64,000 nucleotides of DNA from Raphanus sativus (GCF_000801105.2 NC_079516.1:3658001-3722000); one strand, 5' to 3'; numbered from the stretch's first letter, positions 12,320 through 25,004 are shown. The notes: generated by a model from the sequence alone, not told the origin. Made by a program: numbers and translations.

Positions 12320-13525
12320 ATGGTTGCATCGAAGCGACTAGTTGTCTCTTGCTTTCTCTTAGTGTTGTTGATAGCAGAAGCCAATGCACAAGGCTTGAAA
12401 GTAGGCTTCTACGGCAAAACATGCCCGCATGCCGAGGGTATTGTTAGAAAGGTCGTGTTCGCTGCGATGAAGAAAGCTCCTACGCTTGGTGCTCCTTTGC
12501 TTAGAATGTTCTTCCACGACTGCTTCGTTCGTGTAAGTGGCTCTTGACTTTAATATACTTCACTACGTCGCACTTTCTTAACACTGTTGGTGAAGCGATG
12601 GTCTAATGATCGTGAATCAAAAATATCAACAGGGATGTGACGGATCAATCTTGTTAGATTCATCAAACAATCAAGCCGAGAAGAATGCGGTTCCTAACCT
12701 AAGCCTTCGAGGGTTTGGCATCATAGACGATTCCAAGGCGGCTCTAGAAAAAGTGTGTCCTGGCATAGTTTCATGCTCTGATATCTTAGCCCTTATTGCT
12801 AGGGACGCAATGGTTGCAGTAAGTTACCTTCACATGATCAATCATTAGAATATCTACACTAATAAAGTTCTTTGTATTAAATATGTTACTTCTTTAGCTT
12901 GAAGGACCAACATGGGAAGTAGAAACGGGGAGAAGAGACGGTAGGGTTTCTAATATCAATGAGGTTAACTTGCCATCACCTTTTGATAACATCGCCAAGC
13001 TTATCACTGATTTCCGTACAAAGGGACTCAACGAGAAAGATTTAGTCATCCTTTCAGGTACGGACTAGTGAAATTGTTTTAGTTTGATATATGGAAAATT
13101 AATTATATGTTTTTTTATATAAAGGTGGACACACAATTGGGATGGGACATTGTCCTCTAATGACAAACCGTCTTTACAACTTCACCGGAAGAGGAGACAG
13201 CGACCCGAGTTTGGACTCAGAGTACGCAGCTAACCTCAGGAAGAAATGTAAGCCGACCGATACAACGACGGCTCTAGAGATGGATCCAGGAAGTTTCAAG
13301 ACATTCGACGTGAGCTACTTCAAGCTAGTGGCAAAGAGAAGAGGGCTTTTCCAGTCGGATGCTGCTCTGTTGGACAACTCAAAGACTAGGGCTTATGTCT
13401 TGCAGCAGGCACGTGGGTCAACCTTCTTTCATGACTTTGGTGTCTCAATGGTGAAAATGGGTCGGATCGGGGTTCTTACTGGTCGTGCCGGGGAGATTCG
13501 TAAAATGTGTCGCGTTCCTAATTAA
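12320..13525 (+). CDS. PER27: Class III secretory peroxidase (PER27-like)
   Basis: Four exons: 12320-12532, 12633-12818, 12898-13057 and 13125-13525, the classic class III peroxidase layout, giving 319 aa. A signal peptide of about 23 aa ends in ..EANA/Q. Distal haem site [16 protein letters not shown] supplies the catalytic Arg and His. The Ca2+ site and PNLSLRGFG follow, then [13 protein letters not shown], and the proximal His in [10 protein letters not shown]. The eight conserved Cys appear to be present and the C-terminus is CRVPN. These enzymes oxidise phenolics with H2O2 in the cell wall; PER27 in Arabidopsis is root-expressed. Order next to RP2 and SS2 supports At3g01190. The frame is intact and looks functional. 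Confidence 0.95.
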
Positions 13526-14318
13526 AGAGATTATAAAAGAATGAAAACATATATCTAGCCGAGTTTGATTCTTGTTGTGGTTTGCTTCTATATGTGATTG
13601 TTGGGAATATGCTGTATTTAATTTGTCTTTTTTTTTTGAACTTTTATTTAATTTGTCAAACAAATAAGCCTTGTAAGTTGTACCTTTTTTTAAAAAGGAA
13701 ATTGGATTGTTCTGAATAAAAATCGTTTATCTAAGTTATCATTTCCATCGTGCATGTAGGTTCCTCGACGTATAGTCTTCGATAATACATAAGTTTATTA
13801 GAAATATTTCTGTTTAAAAAGAAAAAGTTTCAGTGAGTTTTTTTTTTTGAAAGATAAAAAGTTTCGGTGAGTTGCATGAACATTGAATTGATAAGCTTTA
13901 TATCCATGTGTTTTTTGCTTGCAAAAGTACATGACAAATTTTTTAAGAAGTTGAGATCAAATTTTGAATTTTAAAGAATATTGTTTCTGAAACTCATTAT
14001 GAGTAATGTAGGGAACAATTCATATCTCAACATAATTTTACCCGTAGTGCATTTTTTTCGCAGCTTTGTGTTAGTGTATATTTTATAATAAATTCAATAA
14101 AACTACATTAACTATCAAAAATCGTGTTTATATATATATCAACCATTAAAAGTGTTTGCGAACTGTTAGTTAATAAAAAATGTCGTTGGATAAATTCATG
14201 TTTCAAAGTCTAAAATGTTTTTTATTTATTTTAAAGCTATCTTTTAAAAAAATTGAACGGTGTTCAACTATCAACCAGATAATAAAATGTGTAACAAGAA
14301 CATTATCAGATGAACCAC
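13526..14318. other. Intergenic DNA with two poly(T) micro-insertions
   Basis: 3' flank of PER27. Two short T-run inserts: 13628-13644 between copies of tatttaatttgtc (13615-13627, 13645-13657), and 13840-13855 between copies of aaaaagtttcRgtgagtt (13822-13839, 13856-13873). No gene is seen. Confidence 0.55.
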
Positions 14319-14327
14319 AAATATATC

Positions 14328-15600
14328 GGGAAATCGGCCAAAAAAAACACGAACTTTGCAGGAATTGCCAAAACAAATCTGGACATATTGGCTGGCCAAT
14401 AAAATCCTGAACTTTCATTGACTTTTTCAGTTTATTAAGAATGTTACGATTGACTTACTAGATTAGCATACAATTAATAGAGATAACAGATAATTTAGAT
14501 GACGTTAAAACGTCGTTAGACAAAGAGATGAAACGACGTAGTTTCAATTAGAAATGTTATTAAAAAAATGTGCTTCCATTAAGGATCGAACCCGTGCACT
14601 GGTGTTTAATGGAACAGGTTTTTGCCACTCAGCTAGTGGACTTTACAATAGATTGACGAACAAAGTTCTTTATATTTGCTTCGAAAAATAAAATTTTATT
14701 TTTTATTTAAGAAAATAAAAATCTTAAAAAGTTTTCAATTTTTTTTTAAAAAAAAATTCAAAATCTAGCTTTAAAATTGATATATTTTTAAAAAATCGAT
14801 TTTTTAAAAATGAAAATTTGGGAAGATTTAAATCGAATTTTTTTTAGAAAAACATTGAAAACTTTGGAAGACTTTTATTTTTTTTTTAGGAAATCAATTT
14901 TTTTTTTAAAAAATGAAAATTTGGGAAGATTTAAATCAAAATTTTTTTTTTTTTAAATGAAAATTGTGGAAGATTTTTATTTTGAAGAAAAAAATAATTC
15001 TTTTTTTCTTTAAAAAATAAAAATCTTCCAAAGTTTTCAATTTTTTTAATTTTTTTTTTCAAAATCTAGCTTAAAAACAATTTTTTTTAAAAAAAATCGA
15101 AATTTAAAGAAAAAATAAAGATTTTGGAAGATTTAAATAGAAATTTTTTAAAATCGAAATCCTTTTAATTAAATAAAACGATGTCGTCTTGAGATTTTGT
15201 CTTAAACAAAACATCCAGATCTTTTAATCAATAAAGAGAAATAAGTAGAGTAGTATTCCAAATAGATTACCAGCCCAATGGCAAAAACCTCTACCTACAA
15301 CCCCGAGGGCATGGGTTCGAGTCCAACCAAAAACAATTTTAATTATACTAAACGACGTCGTTTTGAGATTTTGTCTTAACAAAGATCTACATGAAACGAC
15401 GTCATTTCGTTAAACGACAATAACACCGTTAACACTATCATAACTCTCTGTTAACGGTGTGCTAATCTGGTCAGTCAATCGTAATTTTCTTAATAAACTG
15501 AAAAAGTCAATGAAAGTTCAGTGTTTTATTGGCCAGGCTCGAGTACAGGTTTATTTTGGCAATTCCTACAAAGTTCGTGATTTTTCTGGCCGATTTCCCT
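14328..15600. mobile_element. TIR-MULE / foldback element with ~140-bp inverted ends and tRNA-like motifs
   Basis: The sequence 14328-14468 (starting gggaaatcggcc) is repeated inverted at 15458-15600 with high identity, including cattgactttttcagtttat. Flanking 9-mers aaatatatc (14319-14327) and taatatatc (15601-15609) agree at 8/9, as expected for the 9-bp TSD of Mutator-like elements. Inside the TIRs both arms carry diverged inverted copies of a Pol III-like module. On the minus strand at about 14640-14580 these are tagctgagtgg and ggttcgatcc; on the plus strand at about 15270-15325 they are cagcccaatgg and ggttcgagtcc. The centre (14690-15150) is A/T homopolymer. No transposase is encoded. 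Confidence 0.78.
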
Positions 15601-15689
15601 TAATATATCAGATGAATATTTATGGTATTAAAATTTATTTTCAAAAATATTTAATCTCTCATGACTTCACTTCATCTGTTTTGTCACTC

Positions 15690-17469
15690 TTTAGATTGCT
15701 GAAAGCAGGAAGCTGGTCTCATCTATAAAAGACAGCACTCCTAACTTGGACGATGGAAAACCTTCTGCTGCCAATGAAGACTATGCTTCTTCTGTGAATG
15801 CAAATACTGATGAGGACGGAAAGGGTAGTGCTAGCCCAAGCAATTATGGCAAGTCATCTTTGAACAAAGAACCAGAAGCTAAGACTTCACCTCTCGGTAC
15901 CGCACCCCTGGAGAAGAAGCAAACTAAGCTCAGCCTCTGTGAAATCTTCTTCCCTGGAAACCTCTCCTGAGAAAGACAAACCGTCCAGTGTAGCTAATAA
16001 TGGGAAACCTTGGTCTAGCGTAGTAGTCTCCAGTGTAGGAGTCAACAGCAAAGCATTAGGCCAAGAACCGGTTTGAAAGGCAGTCCCCACCCACTACTCC
16101 AAAATCAGAGCCAGGCAAGATACAAAGGCAGCAAACGGAGTTATCATATCAACTACATGGATAATCCATGATGGATTCATAGGGTTTTGGTTTGAGTGAA
16201 CCATACTATTGCATGATGAAAGCTTAAAGACGTGTGTTTCTAGTCATTAAAGCATGTTATGTTCCTGATTTGTTTGTATATATACATAACTCTGAATCAG
16301 TAATTTCAAACATAAACAAACACTGTTGTTTGAGTTTGTTTTATGAATGAGGCTTAGCTAAGGCTGCCCTACTAACTTTCTGCTGTTTGAGTTTGTTTTA
16401 TGAATGAAATGAAGGTTTGTTCAAAAAAAAAAAAAAACACTGTTAATTATATTTAACTCAACATGAAAGCATAAATTAGATAATCAGATTAGTTTTATTT
16501 AACTCAGATAATCAGATAATCAACATAAAGCGTAAATTAGATAATCAGGTACGTCTGATCTCAGCTAATGTGTCTTAATCCATGATAACCTTTGTTATTG
16601 AAAAAGTTTACTTATCATGGATTCAGCCATTCTATTAATATCTAATGTTATTAGGATGTAATTTTCTTTATTTATACTCATAAACAACTTTAGAATATCT
16701 TGTGTACCCATAAGATTTTCAAAATCTATGTAATAAAATACACACATATAAAACGATTTAAGAACGGTCGATACAAAAGAATGGAAACCAAAATTTGATC
16801 ATCACTTGCACTCTGATGAGTATGCAAACTATTCCTTGGAGACTCTGAACGTTGGTAACTGGTAAACCTCAATGTAAAGCTGCATTACAGAGAGAGCTCG
16901 GTTTTGTTAGACCAGATGTTCCTCTGATCGTTTTAATTGGAAGATTGGATCACCAGAAAGGTGTTGATCTGATAACTGAGGCGGTTCCGTGGATGATGAG
17001 TCAGGATGTTCAGCTGGTTATGTTAGGCACAGGGAGACCTGATTTTGAAGAAGTCCTCAGACAAATGGAGCACCAGTACAGGGACAAAGCATGGTTCTCG
17101 GTTAAAACAGCTCACAGGATAACAGCTGGTGCAGACGTTCTGCTGATGCCTTCTAGATTCGAACCGTGCGGTCTAAACCAGCTCTACGCGGTGAACTATG
17201 GAACCGTTCCGGTGGTCCATGCGGTGGGAGGGTTGAGGGATACGGTTCAGCAGTTTGACCCGTATAGTGAAACGGGTCTTGGATGGACGTTTTATAGCGC
17301 GGAAGCAGGTAAGTTTATTCATGCTTTAGGGAACTGTTTGTTGACGTATAGAGAGTATAAGGAGAGTTGGGAAGGGCTTCAGAGAAGAGGAATGACACAA
17401 GATTTGAGTTGGGATAATGCTGCTGAGAAGTATGAAGAAGTTCTTGTTGCTGCCAAGTATCAATGGTGA
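15690..17469 (+). pseudogene. SS2: Starch synthase II (SS2) pseudogene
   Basis: Two separated pieces of a soluble starch synthase (GT5) gene. 15690-16075 encodes part of the Ser-rich N-terminal arm (IAESRKLVSSIKDSTPNL..). A frameshift near 15930 and a TGA near 16073 break it. The plastid transit peptide and the first half of the catalytic domain, including the KTGGL ADP-glucose site, are missing. 16777-17469 encodes the C-terminal domain: DTKEWKPKFDHHLHSDEYAN, then [40 protein letters not shown], ending [10 protein letters not shown] 7-bp insertion lies at the exon join near 16858, and about four codons are lost in ..[12 protein letters not shown].. (about 17092). Order after PER27 fits At3g01180. 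The gene cannot make an active enzyme; a second paralogue presumably exists elsewhere. Confidence 0.88.
16328..16434 (+). mobile_element. Small retroposed sequence with poly(A) and TSD
   Basis: About 107 bp ending in a 15-A run, flanked by aaacactgtt at 16318-16327 and 16435-16444. It carries two copies of tgtttgagtttgttttatga about 62 bp apart. It resembles a retroposed 3' end of a transcript and lies within the starch synthase pseudogene. Confidence 0.55.
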
Positions 17470-17755
17470 GGTTAATAAAATAAAAGTTCTTTTTTTGTCT
17501 TATACTGTTGTTTATAAAGGAATCTATCTTTTGGAATTGTTAAGATGCATAGTTGTGTAGCTGTTATGTAAGCTCCTTGTGGTTAAGTATCAATGGTGAG
17601 GTTAATACATAAAAAGTTATTTTTTCTTTTACTGTCTGTAAACTGTCTTTTGGAATTGTAAAGAAGCATAGTTGTGTAGATTTGGTGAAAAAACTATGTT
17701 GGAGCTTGGCAAATTAGCATGCTTTGTAAGCTCCTTGTGGTAAAGGGTCAGCTTT
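17456..17755 (+). repeat. Tandem duplication of the SS2 3' end
   Basis: The stretch beginning agtatcaatggtgaggttaat at 17456, through stop codon and 3' UTR to 'taagctccttgtgg', is repeated from about 17587 to 17751. The copies have diverged by indels. The second copy contains an extra ~40 bp. The duplicate has no coding function. Confidence 0.75.
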
Positions 17756-17849
17756 TTAAAAAAGTTTGCGCTCTCTCTAAGGTAACACTAAAGTGATAGA
17801 CTTGGCAAAGTGAAACAATGGTTACAAGTGAAAACAGTACTTTATAATA

Positions 17850-20502
17850 TCAAGATGGGAATAAAACAGGTGAGGAATTTCTAGAGATTTTGCCACCATT
17901 GAAATCAATGTTGTTGAGCTTGTGTTGACACCATTTGAGGTGAGAAGATGAGACTAAAGACATTTGTAAAACTCTAGACACAAGCTTTAACTCTATCTTT
18001 ATAAATGTTAGCAACATAGAGTTTTCATCATTCTCAGTTTCATCTTCTTCCATGTAATGAGATTTCTTCTTCTTAAACCAAGTCTTCTTCTTTTTCTTCC
18101 CTTGCACCTCCTTCAACGATTGTTCCTTCTTCATAAATCCAAATATTTTGGAATTTTCTTAGTAATTTAAAAAAAAAATTTGGGAAAAGTTAAAGACTAG
18201 GAAGATTTACCTTTTGGAGTAAATTTTTTAGGCTAAGAAAAAGTTTAATGTCTCTAGGATCTTCCACTTCCATAAGAGGAGAGTTGACGAGTGAAGTTTT
18301 AAGTCTTTCCCAAACAAACGGTCTCTTGATGTCTGCTCTCACAAAGTCATAGAAGACTGTAATACATCTCTCTATTGCTTTCAGCACTTGTTTCTCATTT
18401 CTTTCTCTTCCTTCACCTTCATGTGGTCCCTTTCTTTTATATCCTTAAAATTCCAAAACATTGACCAAAAAAGCTATTTAAGTTTAGTTAAAATAAAATT
18501 TTAATTTTTCATATAACTTAAATAGTTTTATATAGTCTAGGATGTAATGTGAAATTATACGACGAATTCAAAAAAAATGAATCGAACATTTTAATCATTG
18601 TCATTTCTTTGAATACTGGACGCACACTTTTTTTGGTTAACATATATTAGTTGACAATTCTTCAAGATAAGGTTGGGTGTTCTTGTGAGTTGTGTGACAT
18701 ATCTACCAACTTATACGTCAAAGGATTATGTCGACACATTTCTGAACCGAAGTTTGACTATCACAAATGCAAATAACAATTCCATATTGTATGATATTAA
18801 ATTTATTTACATTTATTTTAAAAACTAATTGATAGATTCTTCGCATCTAAAATAAAAGCTACTTGAAATTTTAAAACGTTTCTTAAGGAGCTTAGTCATT
18901 ACTCTTTGATTGTCAAGGAACCTGTTTTTTTTTTGTGCGACTCAAGGAACCTGTTAAAACTCATATTTTGACCGCAACTTATTGTAGAATAATCTTATTA
19001 ATAATAAAAATGAGATTATGGTTCCTATGATTCTAACCAACGTAATTAAAAACTATATAGTATGAACTCTCAATTCATACACGATGTAACCCACCAAGAA
19101 AAGTAATACATATATATAAGTTTATAGAAAATTCTTAGTATTATTAATAGGGATATGATGTGAATGTTTATGATAAATTAAAAAAAAATGAATCAGTTAC
19201 CTGAAAGTCTTGGGACTTGAAAGAAGCTCGTGAGATCAAACCTTCTTTGAACAAAGCTCAATACCCTTTTCCCTTCACACCTTTCATCTTCCAAGAATCT
19301 CTCTAACAAAACCTGAAACTTCTGAAATTCTTTAGAGATATCATCGTCATATGACCCACCTTCTGAATCAGAGGCTTTCAATCTATCTCCCACTTTTATG
19401 TACTGATGCTGGAGAGCTTCCCATGATAAACATGATTGAGCAAGATAAACTAGCTCAAGATCCTTCTCAATGCTTTGTTTTAGCCTCTTCTCTGCCTTTA
19501 TTCCCCATACGCTCAAGGTACTTGCCGTTTCTTGGTTCATCATCACACCTTATAGGAATGAACCAAAAATGGATTTTAACATCAGTGGCAATAATTATGA
19601 TATGATATAAACTGTAATAAAAAAGACTTACTTAGTGCATAGGTTCTATCGCGGCTGAGGATGTCGTACCATTTCATTCTTTCGCAGTATTGATTGTATA
19701 CTTCATTGGTTTCATCATCTTCATCTTGATGAGTTAGATTCTCCATCACAGTCGAATCTTGTAGCTGTGAATCAAAGCTTGAAATAGAGAAAGGAGAGGG
19801 TTGATCTCTATCACTAGCTTCTAGAGAAGATAGATCACTCTCCACGTCTGAGTTAACAATATCTTTTTCATCATCATCATCAGCATCATCTTTGGCTAAA
19901 GGACATTTACTTTCTTGATCCATTGGCAAAGTCTTAAGTTCGAAGTCAAGATTATTCTCCACGTTCACGACATCAAAAAAGTCAATAGTGTCTTCTTCTT
20001 CTTCCCCCTTGCTTTCCTTAGCATCAAGATGATGAACAACACCATCTTCTTGATCAAGTTGAGAGCACAAATCTTCATCTTCAAGAATCTTGCCTTCCTG
20101 GAGAATTAGAAGAACCTTTAACTGACTATCAACTTGATCTTTAAACGAAAAGCTAAAGGAAGGAGCAGGATTATGAATTCTCCTAGAAAGTTCCAAATTA
20201 GCATGGGTACTCTTGATCTCTTGCATAGACACAACATTATAAGTAACCTCCCTTCTACTCAGAATAACTCGAAGAAAGCGATTAAATAGCTTAGAGAACG
20301 TGACCAAGAAGGATAAAAAGGAGTTGTAAGACGATTGAAAGTATGGGACCAGCCATAAAAAGAAGAGAGTGAGCCATAGAAGAAGTTGGCAAAGAAAGAG
20401 AACAAGAGGGTGCATGTATAATTTCATGTAAGACCATTTCAGGAAACCATCTTGAATCACTATGGATTCGATGATTAGCCAACATGATGAGAGTAAAGCC
20501 AT
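17850..20502 (-). CDS. DUF1666 family transmembrane protein
   Basis: Four exons: 20502-19632, 19548-19201, 18443-18211 and 18128-17850, all joining in phase, giving 576 aa. The first ~60 residues contain a hydrophobic segment (PLVLFLCQLLLWLTLFFLW), then an acidic low-complexity region (EGEEEEDTIDFF.., DDADDDDEKD). The DUF1666 core follows: NEVYNQYCERMKWYDILSRDRTYAL, ETASTLSVWGIKAEKRLK, VYLAQSCLSWEALQHQY, then KAIERCITVFYDFVRAD. The C-terminus is Lys-rich. The family has no known biochemical role. Position between SS2 and PTB1 matches At3g01175. The last acceptor has an alternative one codon away. Frame and splice sites look functional. Confidence 0.88.
18927..18941 (-). mobile_element. Poly(T) micro-insertion with 14-bp TSD
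   Basis: The insert (T)8GTGCGAC lies between perfect copies of tcaaggaacctgtt (18913-18926, 18942-18955), in intron 2 of the DUF1666 gene. Read on the minus strand it is a 7-nt head followed by poly(A). Confidence 0.7.
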
Positions 20503-21302
20503 GAAAATTCAGAGGGAGGGGGAAGGGGAGAGAGAGAAAAAGGCACTCAAGAGAGTGTCTTTATAAAGAAGAAAAAGAAGGTGACGACTGACAATGAAGA
20601 AGAAGCTGCCTAGAAAGAGCCTTGTTGGAATTTTTTTGCCTCAGACTAATTATTAATAAATAAAGTTGTTCAAAGGTCAAGTCATCTTTGAGTGTTTCTT
20701 CCTTATTGATGCAATTTTTGGTTATAAACATGTTGGAAAAATATACAATTTTAATTATAACTAAAACCAATTTGTAACTAACGTTGGATTATTGTTAACT
20801 AAAACCTAGTATAAGCTCCAATTGCATTTCCAAAACTACAAGAGCCAACTTGACCCCCTCCCCCTAGGCCATAGTATCAACGGTCTAGTAACACCCTTGT
20901 ATCAATCATTGACCATAGAACCATATAAGTTAGCAGAACCTAGGGACACAAAAAGTCACTTAAGTCTTAAGTGTAACTCTGCAGATATTCAAACAAATCC
21001 AGGAATGAAACAGTTTAAAGTACAGGAAAAAGAAGCTCTATCACTTCTGAAGATCCATAATAAAGTCACATAGAAACAAAACACATAGTTGCCCAAAAAA
21101 AAAAAAAAAAGAAACAAAACACATAAAGTTATATAAATTATACTATAAATGTTATTGGTTTTCCCACCTAAACGTCTATTTAACCAAATAAAAGAACAAT
21201 CACACTTTTAACAAAAACCTAAAACATGGAAACTCCCATTCTCCCAGTTCAGTCTTTAACATAATCCGAAATTTATATAAAGTAGAAAACAGAGTATATG
21301 GA
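20503..21302. other. Intergenic DNA between DUF1666 and PTB1, with a poly(A) micro-insertion
   Basis: Promoter side of the DUF1666 gene and 3' flank of PTB1. At 21088-21109 a GTTGCCC(A)15 insert sits between perfect 16-bp copies of agaaacaaaacacata (21072-21087, 21110-21125). No gene is seen. Confidence 0.6.
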
Positions 21303-23878
21303 TCAACCATAGTAAGGAGGATGACCAGAAGAAGGTGAAGCTCCTGTGGGATCAGCTGGTGAGTACATATATGAACTTCCCGCGTATTGAGTCTGCACCT
21401 GCCCATTGTGCCAACCATCTGTTGGCCCACTAGCTGCAGCCACTCCTGGAACTTTTTGCCCCACCAGTTGGCTTAGATCAGGAAGTGTGTAGTCTCTGCT
21501 TTTGTCGCTAAATGCCTGAAGAAAGAAGACGAAAATCATTAGTCGAAAACTAAAAAGTTGATTTCAGATAGCAATGTTGAAGAAAAAAGCATACGGTTCT
21601 TGCACGCATAAGTTATTATACTCTTTCCCCACACTTTTTGTTTGGGTACACAAAGCAACTGATCTTATGTACCTTAACATTGAGATCAGTATGACGAGAG
21701 TATGTTAGTCGAAGCTTACAGTAGCCACCGTCATATATGCAGTGTCCTTCCAGTGCTTCTTTCGCTATTGTCGCCGTTGGTATGTCTACAGAAGATGATT
21801 CTTAGCATACACATAAAGATGATTCGCCATATAACCGAAACGAAGTATAGTAGAATCATATATTTATTCAGATCATATCAAGGTCATGTACCAGAGTATT
21901 GAATTAAGGCTTGCGTTGAACCATTTTTCTCAAATATTGCAATCTTCTGCACAGTTCCATACGCGGAAAACACCTAGGAGAAGCAAAAGGAAATAATTAA
22001 TGACATGTTGAGATATGAAAGCATACTGAGTTGCAGAAACGTGCATACTGTTGTTCCTCACCGTGTGAAGAACATCAACGGTGACAGCGTACTGCATGTT
22101 CTCAATCAACGCAAGCAGGACGTTGCTCTGAGTTTCTACCCTCTTTCCATCAGCACCCAAAGCAGGCTGAATCCAGACGATAAGTAACAGTAATACAACG
22201 CATTCGAGACAGATTAGATAAAAGGAAAATATTTACCTGCATAGAACCATCCATAGCGGTTTGATTCACAGGAAGGTATGGATTTGTGTAGTCCCTGAGT
22301 GGGTAGGAGAATCAAATCACATGAATCAACTATTCAAACAAAAAGGCTTCCAACAGTAGGAGCAGGAGAGGCACATTTGCGAGGACTCAAAATTCTTACC
22401 TGCTGCGGTGGGACTGAAACTTGATATTTAGATCAGTATGAGCTGAATAAGACATTCGCAAATTGCAAGAACCTACATGTTCTGGAAGCAGATATCTGAA
22501 TTTAACCCAAAAAAGGGGAATAAACCATCAACAGAGCTTTATCTTAAGGCGGGAAAGCAAGGGAATGAAGAAATTGAGCATACTTTGGTATACTTCTGCC
22601 ATCCAGCGCAGTCCTTGCCGCTAAAGCAGTGTCCACATCAGTAAACTGAACTAGTGCCTGGCAGGTTATGACGGAGTTTAAACATGATTACGTTTTCTCA
22701 ATAAGGCAAGACCTTGGAAACCAAAATCGATGTATCACCTGGAAACCAGCAGCTTTCTCAAAAGTGGCAATTTTGTGCACAAAGCCATAAGCAGAAAACA
22801 CCTGGAACCAGAGTTTGGACTAGATATGAGTCATAACCATAATACAGTGGAGTAAACGGATAACAACAAAAGGGAAACCAATTCACACCAAAAAAAAGGG
22901 AACCAAATCGAAAGTAAGAAACTAAAATGTCTCCGGGTTGGGAAACTAGAAAAAAAAAAAAAAAGAGAAGCGCAGATAAGTACAGAGTGACACCTGTCCA
23001 TGAGAATGACGAACACGAAACTATTATCCAAAGTCTCTCCAGAAAGATTTTAATATCTGTGATTCGAGCATTTTCATTAATGTTTGGTTGATATACTGTA
23101 ATTACAATAGTATGTCTAAGTAAAAAAAAACTCAAAGAAATTTGCTTAATACCAAGTTAAAATCTTTTCATATATTCATCTGCTCTGCTCGTAGGTATAA
23201 TGTAATGCCTCAACCCATGTATATAAGCATCAATCTCAATTTTTTCCCATACACATTAAAAGAAAGTAAAAAAGCAAAAAAAAATCACTGAAAGAAGCTC
23301 ATATAAGACAGACAACAATAGTGCTAGGTAGGCCAGAATCAAGCTCAAATATTCACATACCAGATGGATGACATCGATGCTGACATCGTGAGATTCGACT
23401 CCTTCGAAGGTGACCAAGAGGACATTGCCAGGGACCTCTCCGGGACTCTGATTGTTGACAATCTCATGACGATTAGAGTACTGTATATAAACAGTTTTCC
23501 CTCGAATCTGTGCAGGCTCTGAAGACGAAGCATAGTACGATACCATTGATATAGCCTGATTCACTTCAGCCTGCATTTTAAATCAACTTTACACTTTCAC
23601 TCTCCCAAAAGCAGTTCCAATTTCTCCTTTTTCTTTATAATCAATTACTAGTAACAATCTGATCTGATCGAAGAGAATAAAATTAAGTAAAAAAAAATTA
23701 CGAATTCGACGAAGGCTTGGTTGCGATTGGCGCCGACATTGGTCTTGGTGTTGACGATCTTTCCGAATCGTTTGCATAGGTCGATGAGCTCCTCTTCCAC
23801 GCATTCCCACGGTAGATTCCGAAGGTGCACCACCTTCGACGGCGTCTGCGTGTACCTGAACTGTGATGAGCTCGACAT
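21303..23878 (-). CDS. PTB1: Polypyrimidine tract-binding protein 1 (three-RRM splicing regulator)
   Basis: Ten exons: 23878-23702, 23570-23361, 22801-22739, 22657-22584, 22495-22400, 22294-22237, 22166-22062, 21973-21892, 21785-21673 and 21515-21303. They sum to 1191 nt (396 aa; Arabidopsis PTB1 is about 399). RRM1 has VVHLRNLPWECVEEELID; RRM2 starts NVLLVTFEGVESHDVSIDVIH; RRM3 starts NVLLALIENMQYAVTVDVLH with VFSAYGTVQKIAIFEKNG. The C-terminus is Gly/Ser/Tyr-rich, ending HPPYYG. The protein binds U/C-rich pre-mRNA and controls alternative splicing; Arabidopsis PTB1/2 self-regulate by splicing coupled to NMD. The 559-bp intron 2 is the obvious place for a regulated exon. The 5' leader is CT-repeat rich. 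Order fits At3g01150. It looks intact. Confidence 0.95.
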
Positions 23879-25004
23879 CTCTCTCTCTCTCCCTCCGGTG
23901 ATCACGCAGAGCAAGCCTACGCCCCCTCGATTCTCTCTCTCTCTCTCAGCTTAATTGTGATCGGAATCTATACGGAAGCTCAAAAAAAAATATCAGGGGC
24001 CTATTTGCAAACTCAAATTCATTAACTAATGTGAAACGTGGCACGCTTTATTGTGCTTTTCCACTGATTTTTTTTGAGGCAAAATTAGAAATTGCGAAAA
24101 GGAGAAATACCTAGTAAAAAAAAAAAGCTAAGGGGTAGGGTTTTGGAATTAAAATTTAAAATTTTATAAAATAAAAATATATTTTAAAAATTGAATTTTT
24201 TTTTTATAATAGTTTCAAATATTATTTTCGAATTTCAAAAATAATATTAAAATTTTGGGGTTGGTTTATATTTTTTCTTTAAAAACTAATTATAAAAATT
24301 TAAAATAAAAATAAAAAATAAAAATAGTTTCAAAATCAGTTTTACAAAAAAAAAATTGTAAAGATTAAAAAAAATTGAAAAAACTTTCAGAAACATATAA
24401 TTTGAAACTATAAAAAAAATATTTTATTTTTTCTTTATTTTTATTATTTTTTCTTAATTTTCTTATTTTTATTTTTTATTATATATATCCTATATATAAA
24501 GCAATGGGTAGAAATATCTTTTACCTCTATGAAAACTCTTTTGGTGATAAAATGTACAAATAAGATATTTAAGAGAATTATCGATAACTAAATCCACCGT
24601 ACGCACTTAAATAAATACCATAAAAATAGCAAGAATGACTTCCAAAGCTCAACTATGTTCATTCTGCAATCGAGCTTAAACAGCATAATATAATAACTGA
24701 ATAATCATAATATACCAATCGTTGCCCAAATGTCTACTCATTCCGACTGTGCTTTGGCTAAGAAGTCTATGGCGGATGACTTCTTACTCAATGGTTTTGA
24801 CACCTTGGCGGGGCTACTTGAACTGCGTCATATAACATCAGGAGGTAGCTAGCAGGACCTAGTATTACACAACTGAAACTAGTAACTCGAACCCACCATT
24901 ACAAACTAACTATTAATTATGAAAAGTACAATAATAGAATATTATATTTATTTTAATAAATTTTGTATTAGTTAGTAATACCACTTTAGCTATATTATAA
25001 AATA
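23879..25004. other. A/T-rich intergenic DNA
   Basis: After the PTB1 leader the sequence becomes low-complexity A/T (about 24100-24500). A stretch resembling a Helitron 5' start (tatatataaagcaatgggtag, about 24492) has no partner end. 24640-24900 is more balanced in composition but gives no recognisable protein. Confidence 0.45.

Noticed and set aside
14575..15325. Functional tRNA genes suggested by A/B boxes in the MULE arms
   Set aside because: Acceptor stem and T-stem do not pair properly; tRNA-like only.
20822..21073. 83-codon plus-strand ORF between DUF1666 and PTB1
   Set aside because: No domain, signal or splice context; falls in ordinary intergenic DNA.
24480..24900. A second Helitron starting near 24492
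   Set aside because: The 5'-like start is not backed by a hairpin plus CTAG 3' end downstream.
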